From Lachnospiraceae bacterium (GTDB lineage Bacteria > Bacillota > Clostridia > Lachnospirales > Lachnospiraceae): a stretch of DNA of 54,589 nucleotides. Both the position numbers and the translations under genes were made by a program. The notes beneath the pieces were generated by a model. It was given only the letters and a program-made list of their open reading frames with translations, searched no databases and was not told where the DNA came from. The stretch is taken from positions 1-54,589 of the forward strand of contig JAFTJD010000047.1 in NCBI GenBank assembly GCA_017456585.1, written 5' to 3'. The first letter of the stretch is position 1, and each line of letters starts with the position of its first letter. Shown one piece after another: positions 27,220 through 34,181 of this stretch.

Positions 27220-27248
27220 TTGACCGTTTTCTTATAAAATGATAAAAT
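27220..27248 (+). promoter_or_regulatory. Sigma-A promoter of the M14 peptidase gene
   Basis: TTGACC and TAAAAT with a 17-bp spacer, 59 bp before the start codon. Confidence 0.7.
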
Positions 27249-27306
27249 TTCTACATAACCAATACTTGGAATCAGACCGGAAAGTTAAAGTGAAGAGGTA
27301 TTGCAT

Positions 27307-28824
27307 ATGAAGGTGTTTACGAAGATATTGCTATTGGGGATTATGTGTGTTGGAATGGTGGGGTGTTCTGCACAAAAGGCGGTTGTGCCACAGGAAACTG
27401 CACATAATAATCTGACTGATGATGCAGCAGTTACAGCAACCTTGGAGATGTTAGAAACCACAACAGTTATGGCTGCTAATCCGCCACTTCAGGAGAAGGA
27501 AACTGTCGGGGAGATAGAAACTACGGCGGAACCGGAGACCACAACAGAGGCAGAAACTACAACTGAAGCAGAAACTACAACTGAAGCAGAAACTACAACT
27601 GAAGCAGAAACTACAACTGAAGCAGAAAACACAACAGAGATAGAGACTACAACCGAACCGGAGACAACAGCAGAAGTTCTTGATATGTCTGACGCAACCT
27701 CTATATATGCAACGGGAGTTGTTAATATCAGGAAAGCTCCGAACACAAGCGGCTTTATCGTTGGGCAGACCATTAAGAATCAGGAGCTGACATGCATCGG
27801 TAAAGTGGGCGAGTGGTATGTTGTTGCATATAATGGTGAAAAGGCATATGTGTATTCATCCTATTTTAAAAATGAGCCGATAGTTACTACTACTCAGATT
27901 AATAGGGATGATAACCCTTACACATATGAAGAGATGGTAGAGGCAATAGGTGTACTTGATGCTAAGTACGATGACAGGTTTGCAGTTGAGATTCTGGGAC
28001 AGTCATATGACAATAGAGATATATATCTTCTTACCCTTGGTAATCCAAATGCAGCAAAGTCAGTATTATTTACCGGTTCAATACATGGGGCGGAATATAT
28101 AACAACACAGCTTGCGATGGCACAGGTTGAATATTATCTGGGGCATATGGATGAGATTTACAATGGTAAGACAATTGGAGAGATTCTTGATAATGTATGC
28201 GTATACATAATTCCTATGGTTAATCCTGACAGTGTAGCTATAAGTCAGAATGGATTCTCTGCCATAAGAGATGATGCACTTCGTGAGAAGCTTTATACAA
28301 TGGAATATACGGATAAATGGTCTTCAAATGCCAGAGGTGTTGACCTTAACAGGAATTTCCCAACAGTAGGATTCGGTAAGTCTAATGAGTCTTTTCAGGT
28401 AAACAATGGTCCTTCATACAAATATTATGAGGGAGAATATGCAGGCTCGGAGATTGAAACGCAGTATATTATTAATTTTGTAAACTCACATCCGACGCTT
28501 ATGGCATATATAACCTATCACACAAAGGGAGAAGTTATATACTGGAACAAAGGACAGACAGGAACACTTTATAATAATACGTGGAAGCTTGTTAAACTCA
28601 TATTGAAGCTTACGAATTATTACAGTGCCGATTATTTACAGAATAACAGCGGTATTGATTATGAGTGGGCAATACTTGAAGCAGGTCTTGCCGGCTGTAC
28701 GATAGAGTGGGGAGATATAGAGGCATACTTCCCGATAAGGCAGACACAGTGGAATGATATATGGCAGCGCGGGCAGTATCTCGTGGTAGCGATTGCAGAT
28801 TTATTTGAGGGGCTTACAAAGTGA
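27307..28824 (+). CDS. Lipoprotein with SH3b and M14 carboxypeptidase domains
   Basis: ATG 27307 is preferred to TTG 27301 on ribosome-binding-site spacing. The signal peptide ends in the lipobox MVGC (Cys20). A low-complexity spacer of ETTTEA repeats (about 72-123) is followed by an SH3b domain (about 128-192, VVNIRKAPNTSGFIVG). An M14 zinc peptidase domain comes last (about 202-505): HGAE zinc ligands near 258, VDLNRNFP, YHTKG for the third ligand and the catalytic Glu in CTIEWGD. It is likely anchored outside the cell, trimming peptidoglycan peptides; SH3b domains often bind the wall. Substrate is inferred. Confidence 0.9.
   Translation: MKVFTKILLLGIMCVGMVGCSAQKAVVPQETAHNNLTDDAAVTATLEMLETTTVMAANPPLQEKETVGEIETTAEPETTTEAETTTEAETTTEAETTTEAETTTEAENTTEIETTTEPETTAEVLDMSDATSIYATGVVNIRKAPNTSGFIVGQTIKNQELTCIGKVGEWYVVAYNGEKAYVYSSYFKNEPIVTTTQINRDDNPYTYEEMVEAIGVLDAKYDDRFAVEILGQSYDNRDIYLLTLGNPNAAKSVLFTGSIHGAEYITTQLAMAQVEYYLGHMDEIYNGKTIGEILDNVCVYIIPMVNPDSVAISQNGFSAIRDDALREKLYTMEYTDKWSSNARGVDLNRNFPTVGFGKSNESFQVNNGPSYKYYEGEYAGSEIETQYIINFVNSHPTLMAYITYHTKGEVIYWNKGQTGTLYNNTWKLVKLILKLTNYYSADYLQNNSGIDYEWAILEAGLAGCTIEWGDIEAYFPIRQTQWNDIWQRGQYLVVAIADLFEGLTK
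27535..27675 (+). repeat. In-frame 18-bp repeat coding for ETTTEA
   Basis: Near-perfect tandem copies of an 18-bp unit (GCAGAAACTACAACTGAA) encode the Thr/Glu-rich spacer of the M14 lipoprotein. Copy number is likely to vary between strains. This also creates a long false reading frame on the minus strand. Confidence 0.8.
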
Positions 28825-28864
28825 TGAAATGTTATATTTTAATTATCAAAATTGTTTAAATAAC

Positions 28865-28893
28865 TTGTCATATTTTGTCGAATATGGTATACT
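28865..28893 (+). promoter_or_regulatory. Sigma-A promoter of the DUF4190 gene
   Basis: TTGTCA and TATACT with 17-bp spacing. Confidence 0.75.
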
Positions 28894-28932
28894 ACTAACA
28901 TAAAATTTTTTTACAGATAGGAGATATGAGTT

Positions 28933-29175
28933 ATGAAGACAAATGGTTTAGCTATAGCCGGAATGGTTGTTAGTATCGTAGGTTTATTTATTTCATTCTA
29001 TGGCGTTATTCCTTTGGTAGGTGTTATTTTATCAGCTGTAGCATTAAAGCAGATTCCGACAACCGGAGACAAGGGCAAGGGAATGGCAATTGCAGGTCTT
29101 GTTTGTGGTATTGTTGGTTTAGCTTGGGCAGTTTTAAGCTTATTATTATGCGGAGCTTGTTCATTAATTTTCTAA
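28933..29175 (+). CDS. Small DUF4190-type membrane protein
   Basis: The 80-residue protein has two hydrophobic hairpins (LAIAGMVVSIVGLFISFYG and AIAGLVCGIVGLAWAVLSLL) joined by LKQIPTTGDKGKGM, the layout of DUF4190 proteins. Function is unknown. It has its own consensus promoter, AGGAG before the ATG, and a terminator directly after it, so it is expressed independently of the flanking genes. Confidence 0.8.
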   Translation: MKTNGLAIAGMVVSIVGLFISFYGVIPLVGVILSAVALKQIPTTGDKGKGMAIAGLVCGIVGLAWAVLSLLLCGACSLIF

Positions 29176-29186
29176 TATCTTTTTAC

Positions 29187-29213
29187 AAAAAAGCGTCTGT
29201 AAGACGCTTTTTT
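29187..29213 (+). terminator. Terminator after the DUF4190 gene
   Basis: AAAAAAGCGTCT / AGACGCTTTTTT with a 3-nt loop, ending in six T. Confidence 0.9.
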
Positions 29214-29313
29214 GTTGCGTGCAACTTATAGTTGCTAAATTTTAAAGTGTGCTTGGTCGACTTTTCGCACCTTGTATGATAGAATTTCTCTAACAACAGA
29301 AAGGGGAAATATC

Positions 29314-29910
29314 ATGAATAATCTGGGAGAGAAAATATATGAGCTTCGAACAAAGAATAATATGTCGCAGGGAGATCTTGCAGAAATGTTACAAGTATCA
29401 AGACAGTCGGTTTCTAAGTGGGAGAATAATACGTCTGTACCAGACTTGGATAAGCTTGTGAAGATGAGCGAAATATTTGGAATATCGCTTGATGAATTAG
29501 TCCTTAGGAAAAAAGAAGATTCTACATATGAAGAGAGTAAGACGGATAGTATCGGTTGTTACAATAACAATGAATGGGCTAAGGGCGTTCTGGACAGGGG
29601 GCTTGGGTTGCTTAAAAGACATGGTTGGATCTCTGCATTTTACCTGTCGTATATAGGAGTGCCATTTTTCTTGATCGGCGTATTGCTTAAACGCCAGATG
29701 TATAGAGGACTCAGCTTTGTTTGTGCGGCAAATAACTGGGGAAACTTAAATCTACATACTTTAAAGAGACTATTACAGGAAGAACAATATAAGAGAATCA
29801 TACTTTCAGGTTCAAATATATTTGCAACGATTGCACTTATAATAGGGATTGTACTTATAATTGCAGGGATACTACTTGCACTTAAGTTGAGGAAAAAGGC
29901 TAAAATTTGA
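29314..29910 (+). CDS. Membrane-tethered XRE-family regulator
   Basis: The start at 29314 (AAAGGGG upstream) gives 198 residues. HTH_3 domain at about 1-65 (MSQGDLAEMLQVSRQSVSKWE, one residue over a typical quote: core DLAEMLQVSRQSVSKWE). After a linker there are two membrane helices (ISAFYLSYIGVPFFLIGVLL and IFATIALIIGIVLIIAGILL). This is the second XRE-membrane fusion of the window; its loop between the helices (RGLSFVCAANNWGNLNLH) would face outside. Signal and target are unknown. The convergent hairpin 29926-29973 ends the transcript. Confidence 0.85.
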   Translation: MNNLGEKIYELRTKNNMSQGDLAEMLQVSRQSVSKWENNTSVPDLDKLVKMSEIFGISLDELVLRKKEDSTYEESKTDSIGCYNNNEWAKGVLDRGLGLLKRHGWISAFYLSYIGVPFFLIGVLLKRQMYRGLSFVCAANNWGNLNLHTLKRLLQEEQYKRIILSGSNIFATIALIIGIVLIIAGILLALKLRKKAKI

Positions 29911-29925
29911 AAATAAATAAAACTC

Positions 29926-29973
29926 ATAAATAACAAAGTGTACACGATGTTACGTGTACACTTTGTTATTTAT
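29926..29973. terminator. Long bidirectional hairpin terminator
   Basis: Perfect 21-bp arms (beginning ATAAATAACAAAGTG) and a 6-nt loop lie between convergent genes and overlap the stop codon of the minus-strand gene. Confidence 0.8.
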
Positions 29974-30613
29974 AAGATGCAATACAATAATAATTGCTAT
30001 GGTATTCGTTGGTTAGCCAGTCAACATCATTGGTGACCCATTCCATGATTTCAAGCATGGAGGTTTCCCAAATTCTGTTAAATTCTTTGTGCTTGGGAGT
30101 TTTCTCGCGTTCAAGAGTTGCGTCTATCTCCATATATCCGAATACATAGTCACAGGCATTCCAAATGGTGAAGTTGTTGCAGGCACTATGCCTGTGCTCT
30201 TCTTCAGGTGATGGGAGAATTGCGTCGTGGCGACGTTTGTATTCGTCGGCCATTCCTTCAAATAAGTGGATTACAAAAATCTTTTTATATACGAGTTCTT
30301 TTTCTTCTTGTACGCCGCCATAATTGTGGAACATAAGACGCATCGGTTTACAAGGTTCGGAAATCCAGTCGTATATTCCGCTAAAACGACTGTCAAGCTC
30401 ACCTGATTTCGCAAGAAAATCCTCGTCAACAATAAAGTTATCATCTGACTCGTAGTAACCGAAAACTATCAAGTCTACTGACCAAAGCGAGAAATTTCTA
30501 AGATTGTATTTATCAAAAAGTTGTTTAACCTCCGGCCAAACTTCGCCGAGAGTTCTTCTGTAGTTACTAAGTTCTCCTTTTTTTATCTGCATTGCAAATG
30601 TATGTCGTTGCAT
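29966..30613 (-). CDS. Tandem two-domain L-rhamnose mutarotase-like protein
   Basis: The start at 30613 (MQRHTFAM, with GAGGTACT upstream) gives 215 residues; an upstream in-frame extension to 30856 is hydrophobic, lacks family similarity and overlaps the divergent promoter. Two RhaM-like (DUF718) units lie in tandem: about 1-105 (NYRRTLGEVWPEV, LIVFGYYESDD) and about 110-215 (EYKRRHDAILPSP, YVFGYMEIDA). In RhaM a histidine in the 'YKRRH' motif is part of the active site; unit 2 keeps it, unit 1 has Leu. Anomeric interconversion of a deoxyhexose is the family reaction. No rhamnose genes are nearby. Confidence 0.82.
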   Translation of the reverse strand: MQRHTFAMQIKKGELSNYRRTLGEVWPEVKQLFDKYNLRNFSLWSVDLIVFGYYESDDNFIVDEDFLAKSGELDSRFSGIYDWISEPCKPMRLMFHNYGGVQEEKELVYKKIFVIHLFEGMADEYKRRHDAILPSPEEEHRHSACNNFTIWNACDYVFGYMEIDATLEREKTPKHKEFNRIWETSMLEIMEWVTNDVDWLTNEYHSNYYCIASYK

Positions 30614-30698
30614 CGTAAGTACCTCGTAGTATATCATTATAGTATTTGACATTATAGGATAAAAAGTTTTTTTAATCAAGAAAAAGAAAAATAAATGA

Positions 30699-30727
30699 TT
30701 GACAAAACCGGAAAAGTGTGCCATAAT
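30699..30727 (+). promoter_or_regulatory. Strong sigma-A promoter of the 42-codon gene
   Basis: TTGACA and CATAAT with a 17-bp spacer, 37 bp before the small open reading frame. Confidence 0.8.
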
Positions 30728-30763
30728 ACCCAAAATTAAAGTGTTACGAAGGGATAATTTAAG

Positions 30764-30892
30764 ATGAAAACAGCAGTTGTGTGCAAGTCTTATTATGAAT
30801 ACCAGAATTATCAGGCAATGCAGGGGGATTACGTGCAGGGCCTTAATTTCGTACATTCATATAAGATAAGCAGAGAACAATTGACTGTGTGA
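30764..30892 (+). CDS. Small protein of 42 residues, function unknown
   Basis: An ATG frame with GAAGGG 10 bases upstream encodes MKTAVVCKSYYEYQNYQAMQ followed by GDYVQGLNFVHSYKISREQL-TV. It is tyrosine-rich, with no signal peptide or membrane segment. A near-consensus promoter lies 37 bp upstream and a terminator 32 bp downstream, so it forms its own small transcription unit of about 220 nt. It may be a true small protein, a leader peptide, or a dual-function RNA; nothing identifies a function. Confidence 0.55.
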   Translation: MKTAVVCKSYYEYQNYQAMQGDYVQGLNFVHSYKISREQLTV

Positions 30893-30923
30893 TTTTAATA
30901 TTTACATAATCATGGAATACGAT

Positions 30924-30957
30924 AGCAGCTTATCTTGTATGGATGGGCTGCTTTTTT
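30924..30957 (+). terminator. Terminator of the 42-codon gene
   Basis: An 11-bp stem AGCAGCTTATC / GATGGGCTGCT (two G-T pairs), a 7-nt loop and a run of six T. Confidence 0.8.
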
Positions 30958-30988
30958 ATGTTTATAGGAAAATGCGTCCTATAACATA

Positions 30989-31085
30989 AAAAACGCTCCG
31001 CGTGGATGCACACTCGCGCGAAGAGGAAGTTTGTCGCAAGCGACCGCGCTCGGCGCGAGAGTTCCGCAAGCGGAACTCTTTGTTC
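30989..31085. repeat. GC-rich multi-hairpin element, candidate dispersed repeat
   Basis: A block far richer in G+C than its surroundings contains nested palindromes: CTCGCGC (31013-31019) with GCGCGAG (31053-31059), enclosing GTCGC-AA-GCGAC (31033-31044), then AGAGTTCCGC-AA-GCGGAACTCT (31058-31079) followed by TTTGTTCTTT. The last hairpin can also act as a terminator. It holds no open frame. With the 42-codon gene it accounts for the 545-bp stretch without a larger gene (30614-31158). Confidence 0.65.
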
Positions 31086-31158
31086 TTTCTATGTATTAAA
31101 TGGTTATGTGATAATCTCTGTGTTGTGACACAAATATAAATTTAGGGAGGAATATATT

Positions 31159-31713
31159 ATGGAAAACAAAGGAACACAAAGGATTGAAACAGACAGGCTT
31201 ATTCTTAGGCAGTTCAGGATTGAAGATGCAGAGCCAATGTATAAAAACTGGGCTTCGGACCCGGAGGTTACGAAGTTCTTGACATGGCCACCGCACAAGG
31301 ATGTTGATTTGACGAGAAGCTTGATTGAGGACTGGATTAGTCGATATGCTGAGCCGTCATATTACCACTGGATAATAGAGTTAAAGGGAATAGGCGAGGT
31401 TATAGGTACTATTTCAGCGGTAAAGCTTAATGAGAAAATCGAAGCGGCAGATGTAGGATATTGCATGGGAAAAGCATGGTGGGGCAAAGGGATTATGCCG
31501 GAGGCTCTGAGGGCTGTAATTGCATATTTCTTCGAAGAAGTTGGACTTAATCGTGTGGCTGCCTGCCATGATGTTAATAATCCGAAGTCAGGAAGGGTTA
31601 TGCAGAAGGCAGGAATGAAACAGGAAGGTATTCTTAGGGCTGCCGGACGAAATAACCAGGGCATATGTGATGAAGTATGGTGCTCGATACTTAGAAATGA
31701 ATTTGAGAGGTAG
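31159..31713 (+). CDS. GNAT acetyltransferase, RimJ/RimL type
   Basis: The 184-residue protein begins with the family hallmark RIETDRLILRQFRIEDAEPM. It has the acetyl-CoA region VGYCMGKAWWGKGIMPEALR and the C-terminal NPKSGRVMQKAGMKQEGILR. It would transfer an acetyl group from acetyl-CoA to an amine; the substrate may be a protein N-terminus or a small molecule. GGGAGG precedes the ATG. It is co-transcribed with a second GNAT 5 bp downstream. A TTGTGACACAA palindrome (31123-31133) in the leader could be an operator. Confidence 0.9.
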   Translation: MENKGTQRIETDRLILRQFRIEDAEPMYKNWASDPEVTKFLTWPPHKDVDLTRSLIEDWISRYAEPSYYHWIIELKGIGEVIGTISAVKLNEKIEAADVGYCMGKAWWGKGIMPEALRAVIAYFFEEVGLNRVAACHDVNNPKSGRVMQKAGMKQEGILRAAGRNNQGICDEVWCSILRNEFER

Positions 31714-31718
31714 AGGAT

Positions 31719-32186
31719 ATGGTAAGATTTGCAGAAGAGGAAGATGTGGCAAGAGTAAATGAGCTTAGAGAGCAGGTGAACAGCCTGCACGTACAAGGCC
31801 GCCCGGATGTCTTTAAAGGAGGGTTCTGTCAGCAACTACAGGATTATGCGAAGGTGCTGATAAGCGGCGAAAACAGTGATATTGTAGTAGTGGAGCGAGA
31901 TGGTGTTATCTGTGGAATGGCATGTGTGGATTATGTGAGACGCCCTGAGACACTATATTCGCAGGCCAGAAATTATTACCATGTACAGGAAATTGCAGTT
32001 GATGAAGCCTACAGAAGACAAGGCGTGGCGACGGAAATGCTTGGATTTATGAATGAGGACGCCAAGAAGAGGGGCCTTAACAAAATCGAACTGGACGTGT
32101 GGGCATTTAACGAATCAGCTATCGAGTTCTATGAGGCAATGGGATTTCGTGTAACAAGAAGATGGATGGAGTATGAGGTTAAGTAA
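31719..32186 (+). CDS. GNAT acetyltransferase
   Basis: The 155-residue protein has the GNAT core VQEIAVDEAYRRQGVATEML (motif A with the pyrophosphate loop RRQGVA) and NESAIEFYEAMGF (motif B). It is only distantly related to the GNAT just upstream, with which it forms an operon (5-bp gap, AGAGG in the end of the upstream gene). Substrate unknown. Confidence 0.9.
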   Translation: MVRFAEEEDVARVNELREQVNSLHVQGRPDVFKGGFCQQLQDYAKVLISGENSDIVVVERDGVICGMACVDYVRRPETLYSQARNYYHVQEIAVDEAYRRQGVATEMLGFMNEDAKKRGLNKIELDVWAFNESAIEFYEAMGFRVTRRWMEYEVK

Positions 32187-32299
32187 TTGGGGGTATGGTG
32201 AATTGCTTGACTGTATATACAAGTAATGGTATGTTTACAAAAGAATTGTATTATAGAGAAAAATGTATCAAAAAAATAAAAATCCCCTTGCGTAAGGTA

Positions 32300-32330
32300 T
32301 TGTTTGTTACGCTGCGTAATGTTGTATAAT
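32300..32330 (+). promoter_or_regulatory. MerR-type promoter with 19-bp spacer and central palindrome
   Basis: TTGTTT and a perfect TATAAT (32325-32330) are 19 bp apart, the over-long spacing that MerR regulators correct. A perfect 13-bp palindrome TTACGC-T-GCGTAA (32307-32319) lies inside the spacer. GCGTAA recurs at 32290-32295 and 32335-32340. Confidence 0.8.
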
Positions 32331-32355
32331 AAGCAGCGTAAGGAGGTGAAAGGCT

Positions 32356-33096
32356 ATGTCAAAATATACAACAGGAGAAATCGCTAAAATCTGTGGAGTA
32401 TCTGTAAGAACAGTACAGTATTATGATTCCAGAAATATTCTTATTCCAACGGAATTAAGTGAAGGTGGTCGAAGACTATATTCGGAAGAAGATTTGAAGA
32501 GAATGAAGATTATATGTTTTCTTCGTGATGTAGGAATTTCAATAAACAGCATTGATGAACTATTGTCTGAAGAGAATCCGGGTAGTGTTATCTCTGTTTT
32601 GCTAGAACAACAGGAGCAGATGCTTAAGGAGGAACTTGAGGAGAGGCAGACAAAGCTAAAAATGCTGGAACAGATTAAGCGTGAACTTAAGAGCGTAGAT
32701 AATTTCTCCGTTGAATCTATAGGTGATATAGCTTATGCGATGGAAAATAAGAAGAATATGAAGAGACTCCACGCGATTCTTTTAAGCTCCGGAATTCCGA
32801 TTGGAATTCTGCAGTGGTCTACAATAATTTATTGGATTGTAACCGGAATATGGTGGCCATGTATTATTTATGTTTTACTTGCAATTCCGTATGCAGTGTG
32901 GATATCAAACTTCTATTTTAAACGAGTTGCGTACATTTGTCCGCAGTGTCATGAAATATTTAAACCAGTGCGTAAAGAAGCGTTTTGGGCAAAGCATACT
33001 CCTACACTTAGGAAGCTTACCTGTACCTGCTGTGGTTACAAGGGCTTCTGTATAGAGACATATGGAAAGGAGGATATAAAGTATGGAAAAGCTTAA
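32356..33096 (+). CDS. MerR-family regulator with membrane and zinc-ribbon-like C-terminus
   Basis: Residues 1-70 are a MerR winged helix (YTTGEIAKICGVSVRTVQYY, then SEGGRRLYSEEDLKRM) followed by a coiled coil (about 80-115). Unusually, two membrane helices follow (about 137-195: LLSSGIPIGILQWSTIIYWI and CIIYVLLAIPYAVWI), then a Cys-rich tail with CPQC and CTCCG that could bind a metal. It overlaps the next gene by 14 bp and heads an operon with a YxlEFG-like transporter. It probably controls that operon through the 19-bp-spacer promoter. Confidence 0.88.
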   Translation: MSKYTTGEIAKICGVSVRTVQYYDSRNILIPTELSEGGRRLYSEEDLKRMKIICFLRDVGISINSIDELLSEENPGSVISVLLEQQEQMLKEELEERQTKLKMLEQIKRELKSVDNFSVESIGDIAYAMENKKNMKRLHAILLSSGIPIGILQWSTIIYWIVTGIWWPCIIYVLLAIPYAVWISNFYFKRVAYICPQCHEIFKPVRKEAFWAKHTPTLRKLTCTCCGYKGFCIETYGKEDIKYGKA

Positions 33097-33286
33097 GGAG
33101 TTTTTACCGTTTTTGATTCCGTTTATAATAGCGGAACTTGTATTGTTTGGTTATACTTTGTATCATGTTTTGACACACAACAATTATAAGCGGGGAAATC
33201 GGACAATTTGGCTGATAGTTACCATAGTTGGAATGAATTTTGTCGGACCTGTTCTCTATTTCCTGCTTGGTAAGGAGGAAGTGTGA
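33083..33286 (+). CDS. Small PLDc_N-domain membrane protein (YxlE-like)
   Basis: The 67-residue protein has two membrane helices (FLIPFIIAELVLFGYTLYHV and TIWLIVTIVGMNFVGPVLYF) and the PLDc_N ending YFLLGKEE. In Bacillus subtilis the sigY operon encodes a comparable set YxlE (PLDc_N), YxlF (ATPase), YxlG (permease). The same order occurs here behind a MerR regulator. An accessory role in the transporter is inferred. AAGGAGG precedes the ATG inside the MerR gene. Confidence 0.82.
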   Translation: MEKLKEFLPFLIPFIIAELVLFGYTLYHVLTHNNYKRGNRTIWLIVTIVGMNFVGPVLYFLLGKEEV

Positions 33287-33287
33287 T

Positions 33288-34181
33288 ATGCTTCAAATAA
33301 CAAATCTGAAGAAAAGGTTTGGAGATAAGGAAGTAATCAGTGGTTTGAATTTAGCTGTGCCGGAACATAGCATATTTGGCTTTATCGGCAAAAATGGCGC
33401 CGGCAAGACAACGACTATGAAGATGGTCTTGGGACTTTTGAAACCGGATGAAGGAGAGATTACTGTTGCCGGGGAAAAGGTTTTGTATGGACAAACAGTG
33501 ACTAATCGTCATATAGGGTATCTTCCGGATGTGCCGGAATATTATTCGTTTATGACAGCGCCTGAGTATCTCACTTTTTGCGGTGAAATAACAGGTATGA
33601 ATAAAAATGAAATCATAGAACGAAGAAGAGAATTGCTTGAACTGGTAGGACTTGGAGATGAGAAACATCGTATAAAAGGTTTTTCCAGAGGAATGAAGCA
33701 ACGACTAGGTATTGCACAGGCTCTTCTTAACAGGCCTAAGTTGTTGATATGCGACGAACCAACTTCAGCGCTTGACCCTGTAGGCAGAAAGGAAATATTG
33801 GATATTCTTCTTAAGGTTCGGGAGCAGACGACGGTGCTGTTTTCAACGCATATTCTTTCTGATGTAGAACGTATTTGTACAGATATTGCATTCCTGAATG
33901 ATGGAGTGATAAGTATGCAGGGTAAGCTTTCAGATATTAAAGCCGGATATCGTACTGAAGAATATTGGTTGGAAACTGAGAAGGAACGTGATGCGCAGGT
34001 TTTAATAAATACATTCGAGGATTGCAGACAGATTGAGAATAATAAGCTTGTGCTTCGTGAAAAAGATAATACTATATATGATGTACTTAATTATGTGACT
34101 AATAACCGGATTCCGCTTTTGAAGCTTGAACGAAAGGAACCTTCGTTGGAATCGCTGTTCATGGAGGTGGTAGAGCGATGA
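33288..34181 (+). CDS. ABC transporter ATP-binding protein (YxlF-like)
   Basis: ATG 33288 lies just after the stop of the PLDc_N gene with AAGGAGG upstream, giving 298 residues. Walker A GKNGAGKTT, signature FSRGMKQR, Walker B LLICDEPTSALDP and the H-loop in FSTHILSD are all intact. The C-terminal 80 residues form the accessory domain usual for ABC-2 type exporters. It works with the permease encoded at 34178 (4-bp overlap). Self-resistance or envelope maintenance is the common role of this family; substrate unknown. Confidence 0.93.
   Translation: MLQITNLKKRFGDKEVISGLNLAVPEHSIFGFIGKNGAGKTTTMKMVLGLLKPDEGEITVAGEKVLYGQTVTNRHIGYLPDVPEYYSFMTAPEYLTFCGEITGMNKNEIIERRRELLELVGLGDEKHRIKGFSRGMKQRLGIAQALLNRPKLLICDEPTSALDPVGRKEILDILLKVREQTTVLFSTHILSDVERICTDIAFLNDGVISMQGKLSDIKAGYRTEEYWLETEKERDAQVLINTFEDCRQIENNKLVLREKDNTIYDVLNYVTNNRIPLLKLERKEPSLESLFMEVVER

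Noticed and set aside
27489..27773. Minus-strand frame rich in Val/Ser repeats
   Set aside because: It is the mirror of the ETTTEA-coding repeat in the M14 lipoprotein gene and has no ribosome-binding site.
30614..30856. N-terminal hydrophobic extension of the mutarotase-like protein
   Set aside because: It runs antisense through the promoter and most of the 42-codon gene, and the RhaM start MQRHTF with a ribosome-binding site lies at 30613.
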